Positions 43,588 to 52,009 of a stretch of 64,000 nt of DNA are shown one piece after another; position 1 is the first letter of the stretch; the number at the start of each line of letters is the position of its first letter. Under the pieces are notes generated by a model, which had not been told where the DNA came from, did no database searches, and saw nothing but the letters and a program-made list of their open reading frames with translations. Origin of the DNA: an uncultured Prevotellaceae bacterium (GTDB taxonomy: Bacteria; Bacteroidota; Bacteroidia; Bacteroidales; Bacteroidaceae). The stretch spans positions 1-64,000 of the forward strand of contig ONCQ01000002.1 in the NCBI GenBank assembly GCA_900316355.1. Direction: 5' to 3'. Made by a program: the position numbers and the translations under genes.

Positions 43588-44928
43588 TTATAGTTTCAGC
43601 GCAAACCAACGGTCAGCGTTCTGCTGGCTGATGGCCTTGACATACTTGGGGTTATGGATATCGTCGAACTCCAACCGGTAGGGGTTATTGTTGCGGAGGA
43701 AGTCCATGAAGGGCACCACCTGCGGGTAGTTGCCGCTGTAGAGGCCTCCGTCGAGGGGTGTGATGTTGATGAGGAGGTTGGCCTCATCGACCACCGACAT
43801 GTCCACGCCGTAGCGGAGCTCATACCACACGCCGACCATCGAGGTGCTGGTGCTCCAGCCGATGACCATACGCTGTGCATCTTCCTCGACACTCTGCTTG
43901 TTCAAGCCGATGTAGATGTCATCCACGTTCTCGGTATTCTCCTTGCTGGTGCGGCTGATGAAGGTCTTGACAATCTCGCGCAGCTCCTCGCACATATCAT
44001 ACTTGGCATCGGTGTTGCCATAGATGAAGTGCCACTGGCGCACGGTGCCGCAGAACTGCTCCAGAGGCGTAGGCAGCGGCAGCAGCACACGCTGGTCGGG
44101 GGAGAAGAGGTCGTGGGAGGTGCTGTTGAAGTGCATCTCACGCTCTGTGACGCCTGCCATCGTGACGGGTTCGTAGAAGCGGATGCCGGCGGCGGTGTAG
44201 GTGTAAGGGACATCCTGCGCGGTGCCGGCATCGTCGGTGTACAGGAAATGGCTGCTCATGGCTGTCACAGGCAGCGAACGTCCATCGACGACGGCACGCT
44301 TGCGCGGTATCTCGCTCAGCAGGGCTCGCATCTGGATGACCTTGTTGATATAGCTGGCGGCATCCTCCTGCAGGGGATAGAGGCGCACGAGGTGACCGTA
44401 CTTGCGGCCACGAAGCACAATCTCGTTGGCAGAGGCGGAAACGAAGGAGAACTCATAGTCGGTGGCGAGACCTTCGGACTGTGTGCCGGAGGGCTGCGAC
44501 CAGTAGTGGATGAGGGGATTGTAGGTGTCGAAGGTGAGCATGACGCCCTGGCTGGCGATGATGCGATACTCCGACTTCACGGCCTTCCCTGCGGGGTACT
44601 TGACCTTGTCGCCCTTGGCATTGTCGATGAGCATCTCCGTGGAGAGCTCCACCTCGTCGGCCGTGAAGCGTGCCGTGTAGGCGATGCCGCCGAGGGCCAT
44701 GTCGCTGGGGTAGAAGTCCATCGCCCAGCCGTGCTCGGGAGCCGTCAGCAAAGCGGTGTACTCGCTCATGGCCTTCTGCTGGCGCTGTGCCGGCGAGTCC
44801 TCGAAGACATCATCAGTCTTGGGGGAACAGGAGAGAAGGACGATGGTAAAGACCCACCCCCAAGCCCCTCCCGTGAGGGAGGGGAGTTGCTGGCGCGTTG
44901 TATTAAATATGGTTCTTAAAGATATCAT
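43588..44928 (-). CDS. DUF4302-type lipoprotein
   Basis: 446 aa. The signal peptide is MISLRTIFNTTRQQLPSLTG followed by GAWGWVFTIVLLSCSP; its first half comes from the repeat cassette at 44851-45014. The mature part has TDDVFEDSPAQRQQKAMSEYT, APEHGWAMDFYPS and YRIIASQGVMLTFDTYNPLIHYW, the pattern of DUF4302 proteins, which are found beside SusCD pairs with a zinc metallohydrolase lipoprotein. Likely exposed on the outer membrane; function unknown. Nearly the same start and signal sequence is used by the next gene upstream. Confidence 0.75.
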   Translation of the reverse strand: MISLRTIFNTTRQQLPSLTGGAWGWVFTIVLLSCSPKTDDVFEDSPAQRQQKAMSEYTALLTAPEHGWAMDFYPSDMALGGIAYTARFTADEVELSTEMLIDNAKGDKVKYPAGKAVKSEYRIIASQGVMLTFDTYNPLIHYWSQPSGTQSEGLATDYEFSFVSASANEIVLRGRKYGHLVRLYPLQEDAASYINKVIQMRALLSEIPRKRAVVDGRSLPVTAMSSHFLYTDDAGTAQDVPYTYTAAGIRFYEPVTMAGVTEREMHFNSTSHDLFSPDQRVLLPLPTPLEQFCGTVRQWHFIYGNTDAKYDMCEELREIVKTFISRTSKENTENVDDIYIGLNKQSVEEDAQRMVIGWSTSTSMVGVWYELRYGVDMSVVDEANLLINITPLDGGLYSGNYPQVVPFMDFLRNNNPYRLEFDDIHNPKYVKAISQQNADRWFALKL

Positions 44929-45014
44929 ATGTTGACTATTGAATGCTTCATAACATTAAAATCTATTCTGCTTGCCCATTCCCCTCCATCACGGGAGGGG
45001 TTAGGGGTGGGTCT
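44851..45014. repeat. 164-bp repeat cassette, copy 1 (leader and start of the DUF4302 gene)
   Basis: Two palindromic elements in opposite orientation (stems 44865-44884 and 44981-45000) enclose about 95 bp that includes the start codon at 44928 and the first codons MISLRTIFNTTRQ. The same block without gaps occurs 1,005 bp away at 45856-46019. Confidence 0.9.
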
Positions 45015-45933
45015 ATTCCAACGAAGTTATATCTATCTTCCCCGCCACCACATCATTGATGCGTCGCTGTAGGACGTCGCGGAGCTCGTCGATGTCGATG
45101 TCCCAGGCGGTCAGCATATACTTGCGGATGAGCTCTATCTTACGCTCTATGATGGCGGCGCCCTCGTCGCCCGCCAGCTTCAGCTTCGATGTCCACTGTG
45201 TGGCGGTGTAGATGAGATAGTAGGACAGCGTCTCGGCGAAGTCCTCGTTGTACTCGCTCATGGCGTAGGGCGTGATGAAGCCCGCTGCGAGGGACTCCGA
45301 CTCGAACTTGTTCGACCAGTCGCCCGTGATGTAGTCGCCGTCGGAGATGGTGCGGAACTCGGTGTCATACTCCTTATTCTGCGTCAGGATGTGCGTGAAC
45401 TCATGGTGCATGATCTGGAAGTAGGTGTTGAGGGTGCTGCGGTCGGTCTTGAAGAAGTTGACGGCATAGAGCGTCACCTTCATACCGTTCTCTGCGGTAC
45501 CCATCACCACGGTGCCCTTCTTGTTATGGGCGTTGGAGCCGACGAGCTGAATGACTTTCGGCACATACTGGCGCGTGAAGGCAGCACCGGCGACCTCGTC
45601 GTAGGCCTGCAACCAGCAGTACAGCACCACATGAGCCACCTTGACGGAGTTCTCGGTAGTGGCCGGCACAAGGGTGTACTGGAAGTCGGTTTCCTTGTCT
45701 TCGAGGTGGTACTTCAGGTCGATGTTATAGGGCATGACATAGTTCTCGAAGAGCCACGTGTCGAAGGGCTTCTCCGTCGTGGGTTTGTCTTCAAAGACAC
45801 TCTTGCTGTCCAACTCTTCCTTGGCGCAGGAGGTGAAGAGAAGAAGAGATAGGAAGACCCACCCCCAGACCCCTCCTGTGAGGGAGGGGAGTAGCTGGCG
45901 CGTAGTATAAAATATGGTTCTTAAAGATATCAT
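45013..45933 (-). CDS. Substrate import-associated zinc metallohydrolase lipoprotein
   Basis: 306 aa. Signal peptide MISLRTIFYTTRQLLPSLTG then GVWGWVFLSLLLFTSC, with Cys of the lipobox near residue 36; the first half comes from a repeat cassette. The catalytic part has IMHHEFTHILTQNKEYD, an HExxH-type zinc site, followed by FRTISDGDYITGDW and an acidic residue in ALSEYNEDFAETLSYY-like context (SEYNEDFAETLSYYLI). This family accompanies SusC/SusD pairs and may trim a protein or glycopeptide substrate at the cell surface. Its substrate is unknown. Confidence 0.85.
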   Translation of the reverse strand: MISLRTIFYTTRQLLPSLTGGVWGWVFLSLLLFTSCAKEELDSKSVFEDKPTTEKPFDTWLFENYVMPYNIDLKYHLEDKETDFQYTLVPATTENSVKVAHVVLYCWLQAYDEVAGAAFTRQYVPKVIQLVGSNAHNKKGTVVMGTAENGMKVTLYAVNFFKTDRSTLNTYFQIMHHEFTHILTQNKEYDTEFRTISDGDYITGDWSNKFESESLAAGFITPYAMSEYNEDFAETLSYYLIYTATQWTSKLKLAGDEGAAIIERKIELIRKYMLTAWDIDIDELRDVLQRRINDVVAGKIDITSLE

Positions 45934-46019
45934 ATGTTGACTATTGAATGCTTCATAAAATTAAAATCCAATCTGTTGGTCCTTTCCCCTCCCTTACGGG
46001 AGGGGTCAGGGGAGGGTCT
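45856..46019. repeat. 164-bp repeat cassette, copy 2 (leader and start of the metallohydrolase gene)
   Basis: Same structure as copy 1: palindromic stems at 45870-45889 and 45986-46005 in opposite orientation, with the start codon at 45933 between them. One end abuts the stop codon of SusD (46021). Confidence 0.9.
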
Positions 46020-46020
46020 T

Positions 46021-47664
46021 TTACCTCGGATTCGGTTTGATGCCGGCTTTGATGACGTGCGACGGCAGCTGGATGGCACGGCGCGGGTCGTCCTTCTTCA
46101 TCGTGTCATAGACGGTGATGAAGCTCTCGTCCTTGACGTTGCGACGGTATATCTCGATGCCGTAGCGCTTGACATCGAACCAGCGCAGGCCCTCGTGGAG
46201 ACAGGTGACGCGACGGGCGTGGAGGATGGCATGGATGAGGTTCTCCTGTGTGCCGGGAGCCACGGTGAAGTCCGGGTTGAGGCGCTTCTTGGGCGTCGGC
46301 TCTGTGGGGGTGTAGTACTCCATACCTACCGAGGAGCCGCCAAAGCCGCCGAGGGAACCGCCAGAGCTGACGTAAGGCCCGTAGGTGTTGGCGAGCATGG
46401 TGGCATCCACAACACCGGAGGTGGAGGTGAAGGCGTGCATCCATGTGGTGAGGTCCTGCATGGCCCTGACGAAGTCACCCTTGAGGGCATAGGCTTCGGC
46501 ACGGTCAAGGATGAGGGCGTCGGTGGTGAGCACAGGCATCAGCATCTTCGGGTAGCCGGTGCCCTTGGTGACATCGGTGTAGTTGAAGAACTGTGGCAGC
46601 TTATACATCAGCACCTTGGGGCCTACGGCCGAGGTGGTGACATCGAAGTAGAAGCTGTTGTTGGTGCCCCAGAAGCCGCGGCTCTTGATGGTCTCGGTCT
46701 CTGCTATCTTGTCGTTGTGGGTGTAACGCATGCCCACGCCTGTGGGGCCGTAGATCCACTGCCAATAGGAGGCGGTGCTGAGGATGAGTAGGTTGGCCTT
46801 GTCGGCAGCATCCACATAGGCGTTGCCGCGCTGTCCGTTGTTGGTGGTTATCTTACCCAGTGCCTGCCAGTCGCGCAGCACGTCGGCGGGGCGGTCGCCC
46901 AGCACACGTGTGGCGTAGGTGATGCATTTGTCGAGGTTCGACAGATCGTCCTGCATGTAATAGAGGTAGAAACGTGCGGCAAAGGCGTAGGCAGCCTTGA
47001 CATTGAAGTGGTATTTCACCACGGAGTGCAGGTTGTCGCTGACGAGCGGCAGAGCGGCCTCGATGTCGGCTGCGATATGGTCATAGAGCTCCGCCATCGT
47101 GCCGCGCTCATAGACGGGCGACACTTCGTTCTCAGCCTGCATGATGTAGGTAATGCCCAGCTCCTGACGGCAGGTCTTAGGACTGTAGGCCATGCAAAAG
47201 ATGTTGCCGAGGATGAAGTGGCAGTAGGCACGGCACATCAAGGCCTCGCCGCGCTGTGCGTTGAGATGCTCGGGATTCCCCAACTTCTCAATAGCGATGA
47301 TGACGTTGTTGGCCGCCGCGATGGCCTTGTAGTAGTGGTCCCAGATGACATAAGGCGTGTCCTGGCTGATGTCGGTAATCTCCGACCATGAGGCAGCCTG
47401 CTCCTGGAAGGGGCTGAAGGCGGTGTAGGAACTTCCCTTCTCGTTGCGGTCGGTGTTATCGCTATAGAGCTCCGTCAGCATGAAGTGAGAGGTCTCGGGG
47501 TAGGCGCTCACCAGCAGGTCTGTAATCTTCTCCTCGCTATCCAACGCGGCGCGGTTGTCAGGCAACACGTCGAGGTATTCATTGCAGGAAACCAGCAACC
47601 CTCCTACTGCTCCCCCAAGAGGGAGTGCCACCAAGAGATATGCCAGATATTTTCTTATCTTCAT
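46021..47664 (-). CDS. SusD/RagB-family nutrient-binding lipoprotein
   Basis: 547 aa. The signal peptide ends in VSCNEYLDVLPDNRAALDSEEKI, the usual SusD start after the lipid-bearing Cys. Alpha-helical TPR-like N-terminal part (TLYSDN-like ELYSDNTDRNEKGS, DHYYKAIAAANNVI, GEALMCRAYCHFILGNIF) and the family C-terminus with TCLHEGLRWFDVKRYGIEIYR, then QLPSHVIKAGIKPNPR. Captures the ligand on top of the SusC channel. A GC-rich palindrome (around 47609-47631) adds LPLGGAVGG inside the signal peptide. Confidence 0.95.
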   Translation of the reverse strand: MKIRKYLAYLLVALPLGGAVGGLLVSCNEYLDVLPDNRAALDSEEKITDLLVSAYPETSHFMLTELYSDNTDRNEKGSSYTAFSPFQEQAASWSEITDISQDTPYVIWDHYYKAIAAANNVIIAIEKLGNPEHLNAQRGEALMCRAYCHFILGNIFCMAYSPKTCRQELGITYIMQAENEVSPVYERGTMAELYDHIAADIEAALPLVSDNLHSVVKYHFNVKAAYAFAARFYLYYMQDDLSNLDKCITYATRVLGDRPADVLRDWQALGKITTNNGQRGNAYVDAADKANLLILSTASYWQWIYGPTGVGMRYTHNDKIAETETIKSRGFWGTNNSFYFDVTTSAVGPKVLMYKLPQFFNYTDVTKGTGYPKMLMPVLTTDALILDRAEAYALKGDFVRAMQDLTTWMHAFTSTSGVVDATMLANTYGPYVSSGGSLGGFGGSSVGMEYYTPTEPTPKKRLNPDFTVAPGTQENLIHAILHARRVTCLHEGLRWFDVKRYGIEIYRRNVKDESFITVYDTMKKDDPRRAIQLPSHVIKAGIKPNPR

Positions 47665-47729
47665 TTTGAATGAAAATTCAAATTATATTTTTCACTTTTT
47701 CACTTTTCATTTTTCACTCTTCATTTCCC

Positions 47730-50700
47730 CTATATTCCCAGCCTCAACGTCAGCGTGAACTGCTTAGGCACAGGGGCAGCGACACCGCCAGCCTGGAAGA
47801 ATTCGGGGTCTTGGCCGTTGAGTTTCTTGTCGGAGTAGATGAGGAACAGGTTGGTGGCCTGCAGCTTCAGCGAGAGATCGCTGATGCGGATGTGCTGGAT
47901 CCACTTCTTCGGGAAGTCATAGGACAGGGAAATCTCTTTCATGCGGATGAAGTCGCCCTTGGCCATGCGCGCCGTAGAGTAGTTGTAGGCGTTGTAGAGC
48001 GCCTGCATATAGCTATCCTCCTGCGACTGACGCTTCGTCAGGATGACGGGGATGTCCGTATGAGCCTCATCGCCGGACATCGTCCAGCGGTTCCTGAACT
48101 CACGCGGCATGGCGTCGAGGTCGCTGTAGCTGCTGCTGAAGGCAGGATTCAGGCGCACGACATTACCAAAGGCGTAGGTGATGAAGACGTTGAGGCGGAA
48201 GCCCTTGTAGCGGAAGACGTTGCCGAAGCTACCCGTGAAGGTGGGGTCGCTGGGACCTTCATAGACGAGGTTGTCGAGGACCTGCGACTGGAAGTTGATG
48301 CTCTCGCCGTTGCTGACGACCTTGCCGTCCTGATTGAGGAGCTTGGGGAGGCCCTGATCGTTGAGACCGTCGAAGCGGAAAGAGAACAGGGAGCGCGCAG
48401 GGTAGCCCTCAAGGGCGAAGCCGCGGCCGGAGACCAGCGAGACGATGTTGGCCGAGGATTTCAGGTCGGTGATCTCGGTGGTGACATGGGAGAAGATGAA
48501 GTTTGTCTCCCACTTGAAGTCCTTACGGTCGATGTTCTTAGTGGTGATGCTTAGTTCCTCACCGTGGGAGCTCATGCTGGCCACGTTGGCCATCTTGGAG
48601 ATGGCACCGCCCATGCCGGAGGTATAGACGAGGCCTATGAGGTCGAAGTTGTTACGCTTGAACCAGTCGAAGGCCACATTGATACGGTTGTCGAGGAAGC
48701 CCATATCAACACCAATGTTCAGCTCGTGTTTCTTCTCGTAGGTCAGGCTCTCGTTGGCCGGGGTCTCTATCTCCATACCGCTCTCCTGGATGTTGGTGAA
48801 GGGACGGTAAGGCTTGAAGTTGCGGAGCACCACGGTGGCATTGCTCACCGAGGAGGGTCCCGGGTCGGCGGTCAGGGAGTAGCTGGCCTTGAGGGAGAGG
48901 TGTGACAGCACCTTCTCTATGGACTTGAAGAACTTCTCCTCGTGGACGTTCCATGCGCCGGAGACGTTCCATGTGGGCAGCCAGCGTGCCTGACGGCTGG
49001 GGCCGAGGCGGTTGGTGCCTTCATAGCGGAGGGTTCCGTTGATGGTGTAACGCGCGTTATAAGAATAGGTGGCATTGCCAAAGAAGGCTGCCGAGCGGTT
49101 GTAGTAGTGGTTGAGGGTGTAGTAGTTGGAACCGTCCTCGATGCTCTTCTTGAAGAAATCTACAGTGTAGAAGGGCAGCTCACCCTTGTCATACTGCATA
49201 CCCCAGCCATTCATATAGTTGCGCTGGCGGTCCACGGAGCCTATCTCTGTGCCGGCGAAGACATTGACGATGTGTGCGTCGGCGAAGACATGGTTCCAGT
49301 TACCCGTAGCGCGGAAGTCCAGGCTGCGCATCTTGTTGTCGGTCTTCAGGTAGAGACCGCCGACAGGCAGGATGCTGTACTTGACGGAGTTGGGGAGGTC
49401 GGGGTTGAGGTAGAGCCAGGGGTTCTTCTCGCGCACGACGGCATCCGGCATTGCGCGGTAGGCTTCGGCCTGGTTGGACTCTTCCGTAATCTGGTGTTCC
49501 TGGGTGGCAGACGAATACTGTATGGCTCCCAGAGCGCTGAACTCAAGGCCGCGCAGGGGTTTCCACTTCAATTCGCCTTGGAACTTCAGATCCACCTTGT
49601 CGATGTCGATGTAGTTATTGTCCAGCTCGTGCTTGATATTGAACGGGGAGTAGTTGCGCGTGTAGAACTCGTTGGGGTCGAGGGTGCGCGAGGAGTTAAT
49701 GGCGTAGCTGTAAGGGTTGATGTCAAAGTCGCGCTTTACCTCACCGTTGACGACGTCCGTGGATTGGCTCAAGGTGCCGGGGGCGCGCTGTTTACGGTAG
49801 GAGCCCATGGAGATAAGGTTGAGCGTGAGGTGCTTCGACATCTGGATGGACGTGTTCATATTGGCGGTGTAGCGCTCCACCTTGCTCTGTCGGTACCAGC
49901 CGGGATCGAACATGGCGCTGACAGAACCATAGAAGCTGACGTTCTCCGTACCGCCGGAGATGCTGGCGGAGTGGCTGTGCATGACACTATTGGAGAACAG
50001 CTCATCAAACCAGTCGGTATTGCGGTACTCCGCCTCACGGAGGTAGGCGTTGCGAGCCTCGGGGGTGTTGAGGAGCGCATACATTCCCGTGGTGGCATCG
50101 TAGTTGTTGGTGAGCTGGTACATCTTACCATAGACGCCGCTCTTGGCCGCACGGTAGGTGTCGGAGAAGTTGAGCCACCCCTTGTCGGCAAGCTCCTGAT
50201 AGACGCTCATCTGCTCCTGCGAGTTCATGATGTTGAAGTCGTGGTAGCTGGGCTTCAGGCGCATCGTATATTCGCCAGTGTAGCTGACATGGCTCTTGCC
50301 GGCCTTACCCTTCTTGGTGGTGATGACGATGACACCCGCCATCGCGCGCGCACCATATATAGAGGTAGCGGAACCGTCCTTCAGAATCTGGAAGGATTCG
50401 ATATCATCGGGGTTGAGGCCTGCAATAGCCGAGGAGATCAAGGTCTCGGCATCGCCGCTGGAGAGATCATCGGCGCTGATGTCCGTGACATCGTCGATAA
50501 TCACGCCGTCCACAACCCACAGCGGCTTGGAGCTGCCGTAGATGGAGGTGGCACCACGGATGCGTATCTTGGGCGCCGTACCGAAGGTACCGCTGACATT
50601 CTGCACGGAGACACCGGTGGCACGTCCTTCGAGCGAGCGGCTGATATCGGGCATACCGTCGATCTTGGCGTCGGAAGCGCTCACCTGCACGGTGGCACCC

Positions 50701-51059
50701 GTGAACAGGCGCTTGTCCATGCGCTGCATACCCGTCACCACGACCTCCTCAAGGTCCTGGCTCTTATCGGGTTGCATCTTGATGGTCTTCATCTGCGCCA
50801 GACGGCTCACGGCGAAGGTCTGCGGCTGGTAGCCGATATAGGAGATGGTGACGACGTCGCTGCGGTCAGCAGAGAGCTGATAGACACCATCGATATTGGT
50901 CACGGTGCCCTGCCCTGACTTCTTCAGCTTCAGCGTAGCACCGATGAGGGGTTCGCCCAGCTCGTCCACAACGGTGCCATGAAGCACCACATCGGCTGCC
51001 GTCTGCGCCATCGATGACAGCGAGAAGAGCAAGGCAACAATGAAACTCCAGATTCTCAT
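47730..51059 (-). CDS. SusC/RagA-family TonB-linked outer membrane transporter
   Basis: 1,109 aa. Signal peptide MRIWSFIVALLFSLSSMAQ, then a carboxypeptidase-like regulatory domain (LHGTVVDELGEPLIGATLKL), a TonB-box-like EEVVVTGMQR, the plug with LEGRATGVSVQNVSGTFG, KIRIRGATSIYGSSKPLWVVDGV and IYGARAMAGVIVITTKKGKAGK, and a large beta-barrel ending in KQFTLTLRLGI. Imports an oligosaccharide or peptide with energy from TonB. Co-transcribed with SusD 65 nt downstream. The accompanying zinc metallohydrolase and lack of glycosidases in the operon suggest a protein or glycopeptide substrate (inference). Confidence 0.95.
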   Translation of the reverse strand: MRIWSFIVALLFSLSSMAQTAADVVLHGTVVDELGEPLIGATLKLKKSGQGTVTNIDGVYQLSADRSDVVTISYIGYQPQTFAVSRLAQMKTIKMQPDKSQDLEEVVVTGMQRMDKRLFTGATVQVSASDAKIDGMPDISRSLEGRATGVSVQNVSGTFGTAPKIRIRGATSIYGSSKPLWVVDGVIIDDVTDISADDLSSGDAETLISSAIAGLNPDDIESFQILKDGSATSIYGARAMAGVIVITTKKGKAGKSHVSYTGEYTMRLKPSYHDFNIMNSQEQMSVYQELADKGWLNFSDTYRAAKSGVYGKMYQLTNNYDATTGMYALLNTPEARNAYLREAEYRNTDWFDELFSNSVMHSHSASISGGTENVSFYGSVSAMFDPGWYRQSKVERYTANMNTSIQMSKHLTLNLISMGSYRKQRAPGTLSQSTDVVNGEVKRDFDINPYSYAINSSRTLDPNEFYTRNYSPFNIKHELDNNYIDIDKVDLKFQGELKWKPLRGLEFSALGAIQYSSATQEHQITEESNQAEAYRAMPDAVVREKNPWLYLNPDLPNSVKYSILPVGGLYLKTDNKMRSLDFRATGNWNHVFADAHIVNVFAGTEIGSVDRQRNYMNGWGMQYDKGELPFYTVDFFKKSIEDGSNYYTLNHYYNRSAAFFGNATYSYNARYTINGTLRYEGTNRLGPSRQARWLPTWNVSGAWNVHEEKFFKSIEKVLSHLSLKASYSLTADPGPSSVSNATVVLRNFKPYRPFTNIQESGMEIETPANESLTYEKKHELNIGVDMGFLDNRINVAFDWFKRNNFDLIGLVYTSGMGGAISKMANVASMSSHGEELSITTKNIDRKDFKWETNFIFSHVTTEITDLKSSANIVSLVSGRGFALEGYPARSLFSFRFDGLNDQGLPKLLNQDGKVVSNGESINFQSQVLDNLVYEGPSDPTFTGSFGNVFRYKGFRLNVFITYAFGNVVRLNPAFSSSYSDLDAMPREFRNRWTMSGDEAHTDIPVILTKRQSQEDSYMQALYNAYNYSTARMAKGDFIRMKEISLSYDFPKKWIQHIRISDLSLKLQATNLFLIYSDKKLNGQDPEFFQAGGVAAPVPKQFTLTLRLGI

Positions 51060-51082
51060 TCTATCGATGTATGGTTGGATAG

Positions 51083-51994
51083 CTACTTCATGATTACTTT
51101 CTTGCCGTCCTGGATATAGACACCCTTGCGGGGGGCGACGACGCGACGGCCCTGAAGGTCGTAGCGCTCTACGGCAGTGGCACGGGCATCTGTCTTCACG
51201 GCGTTGACGGCTGTGAAGTCAGGCTTCTTCCTTTCGTTGGCCATGTAGTCGTCCTTGGTGGTCTTTACGAAATGTGCATAATAGACCTCGCCGCCCACGA
51301 CATTCACCTTGATGACGCGGTCGGTGATGCTCTCACCGCCAGGGGTCTCCCAGTGGTCGAACCGATAGTAGTCCACGCCACCAGTCTGCTTACTGATGGA
51401 CTCACCGTTGGCGGCAAATAAAACCTCATCGCCGACCTCGTTGTTCAGCTTGCTGCACCACACCTTGCCCATCCACTCTTCATCCTCTGCCTGCATGGCG
51501 ATGTCGCCCTGCGTGAAGACGGCGAAGACGTGGTCAGAGGGGGCCTCTTTGTCTTCCAACGCGAGTTCAGCCTCTATCTGTGCGCTGGAGGAAGAAGAGC
51601 CGTCGCCCAGATATTCTTCAGGATAGTAAACAGCGCTGAAGTAGCTGTCGGGACGCACGTAGATCTGCTCGTCCTGAGCGCTATCATACTGCCCGTCGCC
51701 ATTATCGCGGGCATAGCCGGCAAGACGCCAGCCCTCCATAGGCTCGACAATGATGAAGGCGGTGCTGGCACCGATGTTCACAGCACGCTTGAAGTCGGAG
51801 ATATAGTCAATCGGCATTTCGTCGCCGTCGAGGTACCAGTTCACATAAACCATTCCTCCTTCGGAGGGAGTGGCTTCGGCCCTGACCCATACGGCATTTG
51901 CGGAGTTCTGTGCCAGCGACTGGCTATAACCTGCTACTGCCAACAGCGTGCACAGCAGCATCTTTCTGATAGAGATATTCATGGTGTCTGTCAT
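51083..51994 (-). CDS. T9SS-exported protein of unknown function
   Basis: 303 aa (299 from MNISIRKM). Signal peptide ends at SQSLAQ. Two beta-rich, InlB-repeat-like stretches are visible: VRAEATPSEGGMVYVNWYLDG with a GWRLAGYARDNGDG segment, and LFAANGESISKQTGGVDYYRFDHWETPGGESITDRVIKV. The sorting domain is ERYDLQGRRVVAPRKGVYIQ, then DGKKVIMK. It lies 23 nt before susC in the same operon, so it is probably a surface partner of the uptake system, perhaps for first binding of the substrate. Confidence 0.65.
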   Translation of the reverse strand: MTDTMNISIRKMLLCTLLAVAGYSQSLAQNSANAVWVRAEATPSEGGMVYVNWYLDGDEMPIDYISDFKRAVNIGASTAFIIVEPMEGWRLAGYARDNGDGQYDSAQDEQIYVRPDSYFSAVYYPEEYLGDGSSSSSAQIEAELALEDKEAPSDHVFAVFTQGDIAMQAEDEEWMGKVWCSKLNNEVGDEVLFAANGESISKQTGGVDYYRFDHWETPGGESITDRVIKVNVVGGEVYYAHFVKTTKDDYMANERKKPDFTAVNAVKTDARATAVERYDLQGRRVVAPRKGVYIQDGKKVIMK

Positions 51995-52009
51995 TTACGT
52001 GTTGAGTGA

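Noticed and set aside
43654..44919. 421-aa plus-strand frame opposite the DUF4302 gene, and similar frames opposite uvrA, pgi and susC.
   Set aside because: Shadow frames without start signals or recognisable domains; the opposite strand holds clear family members.
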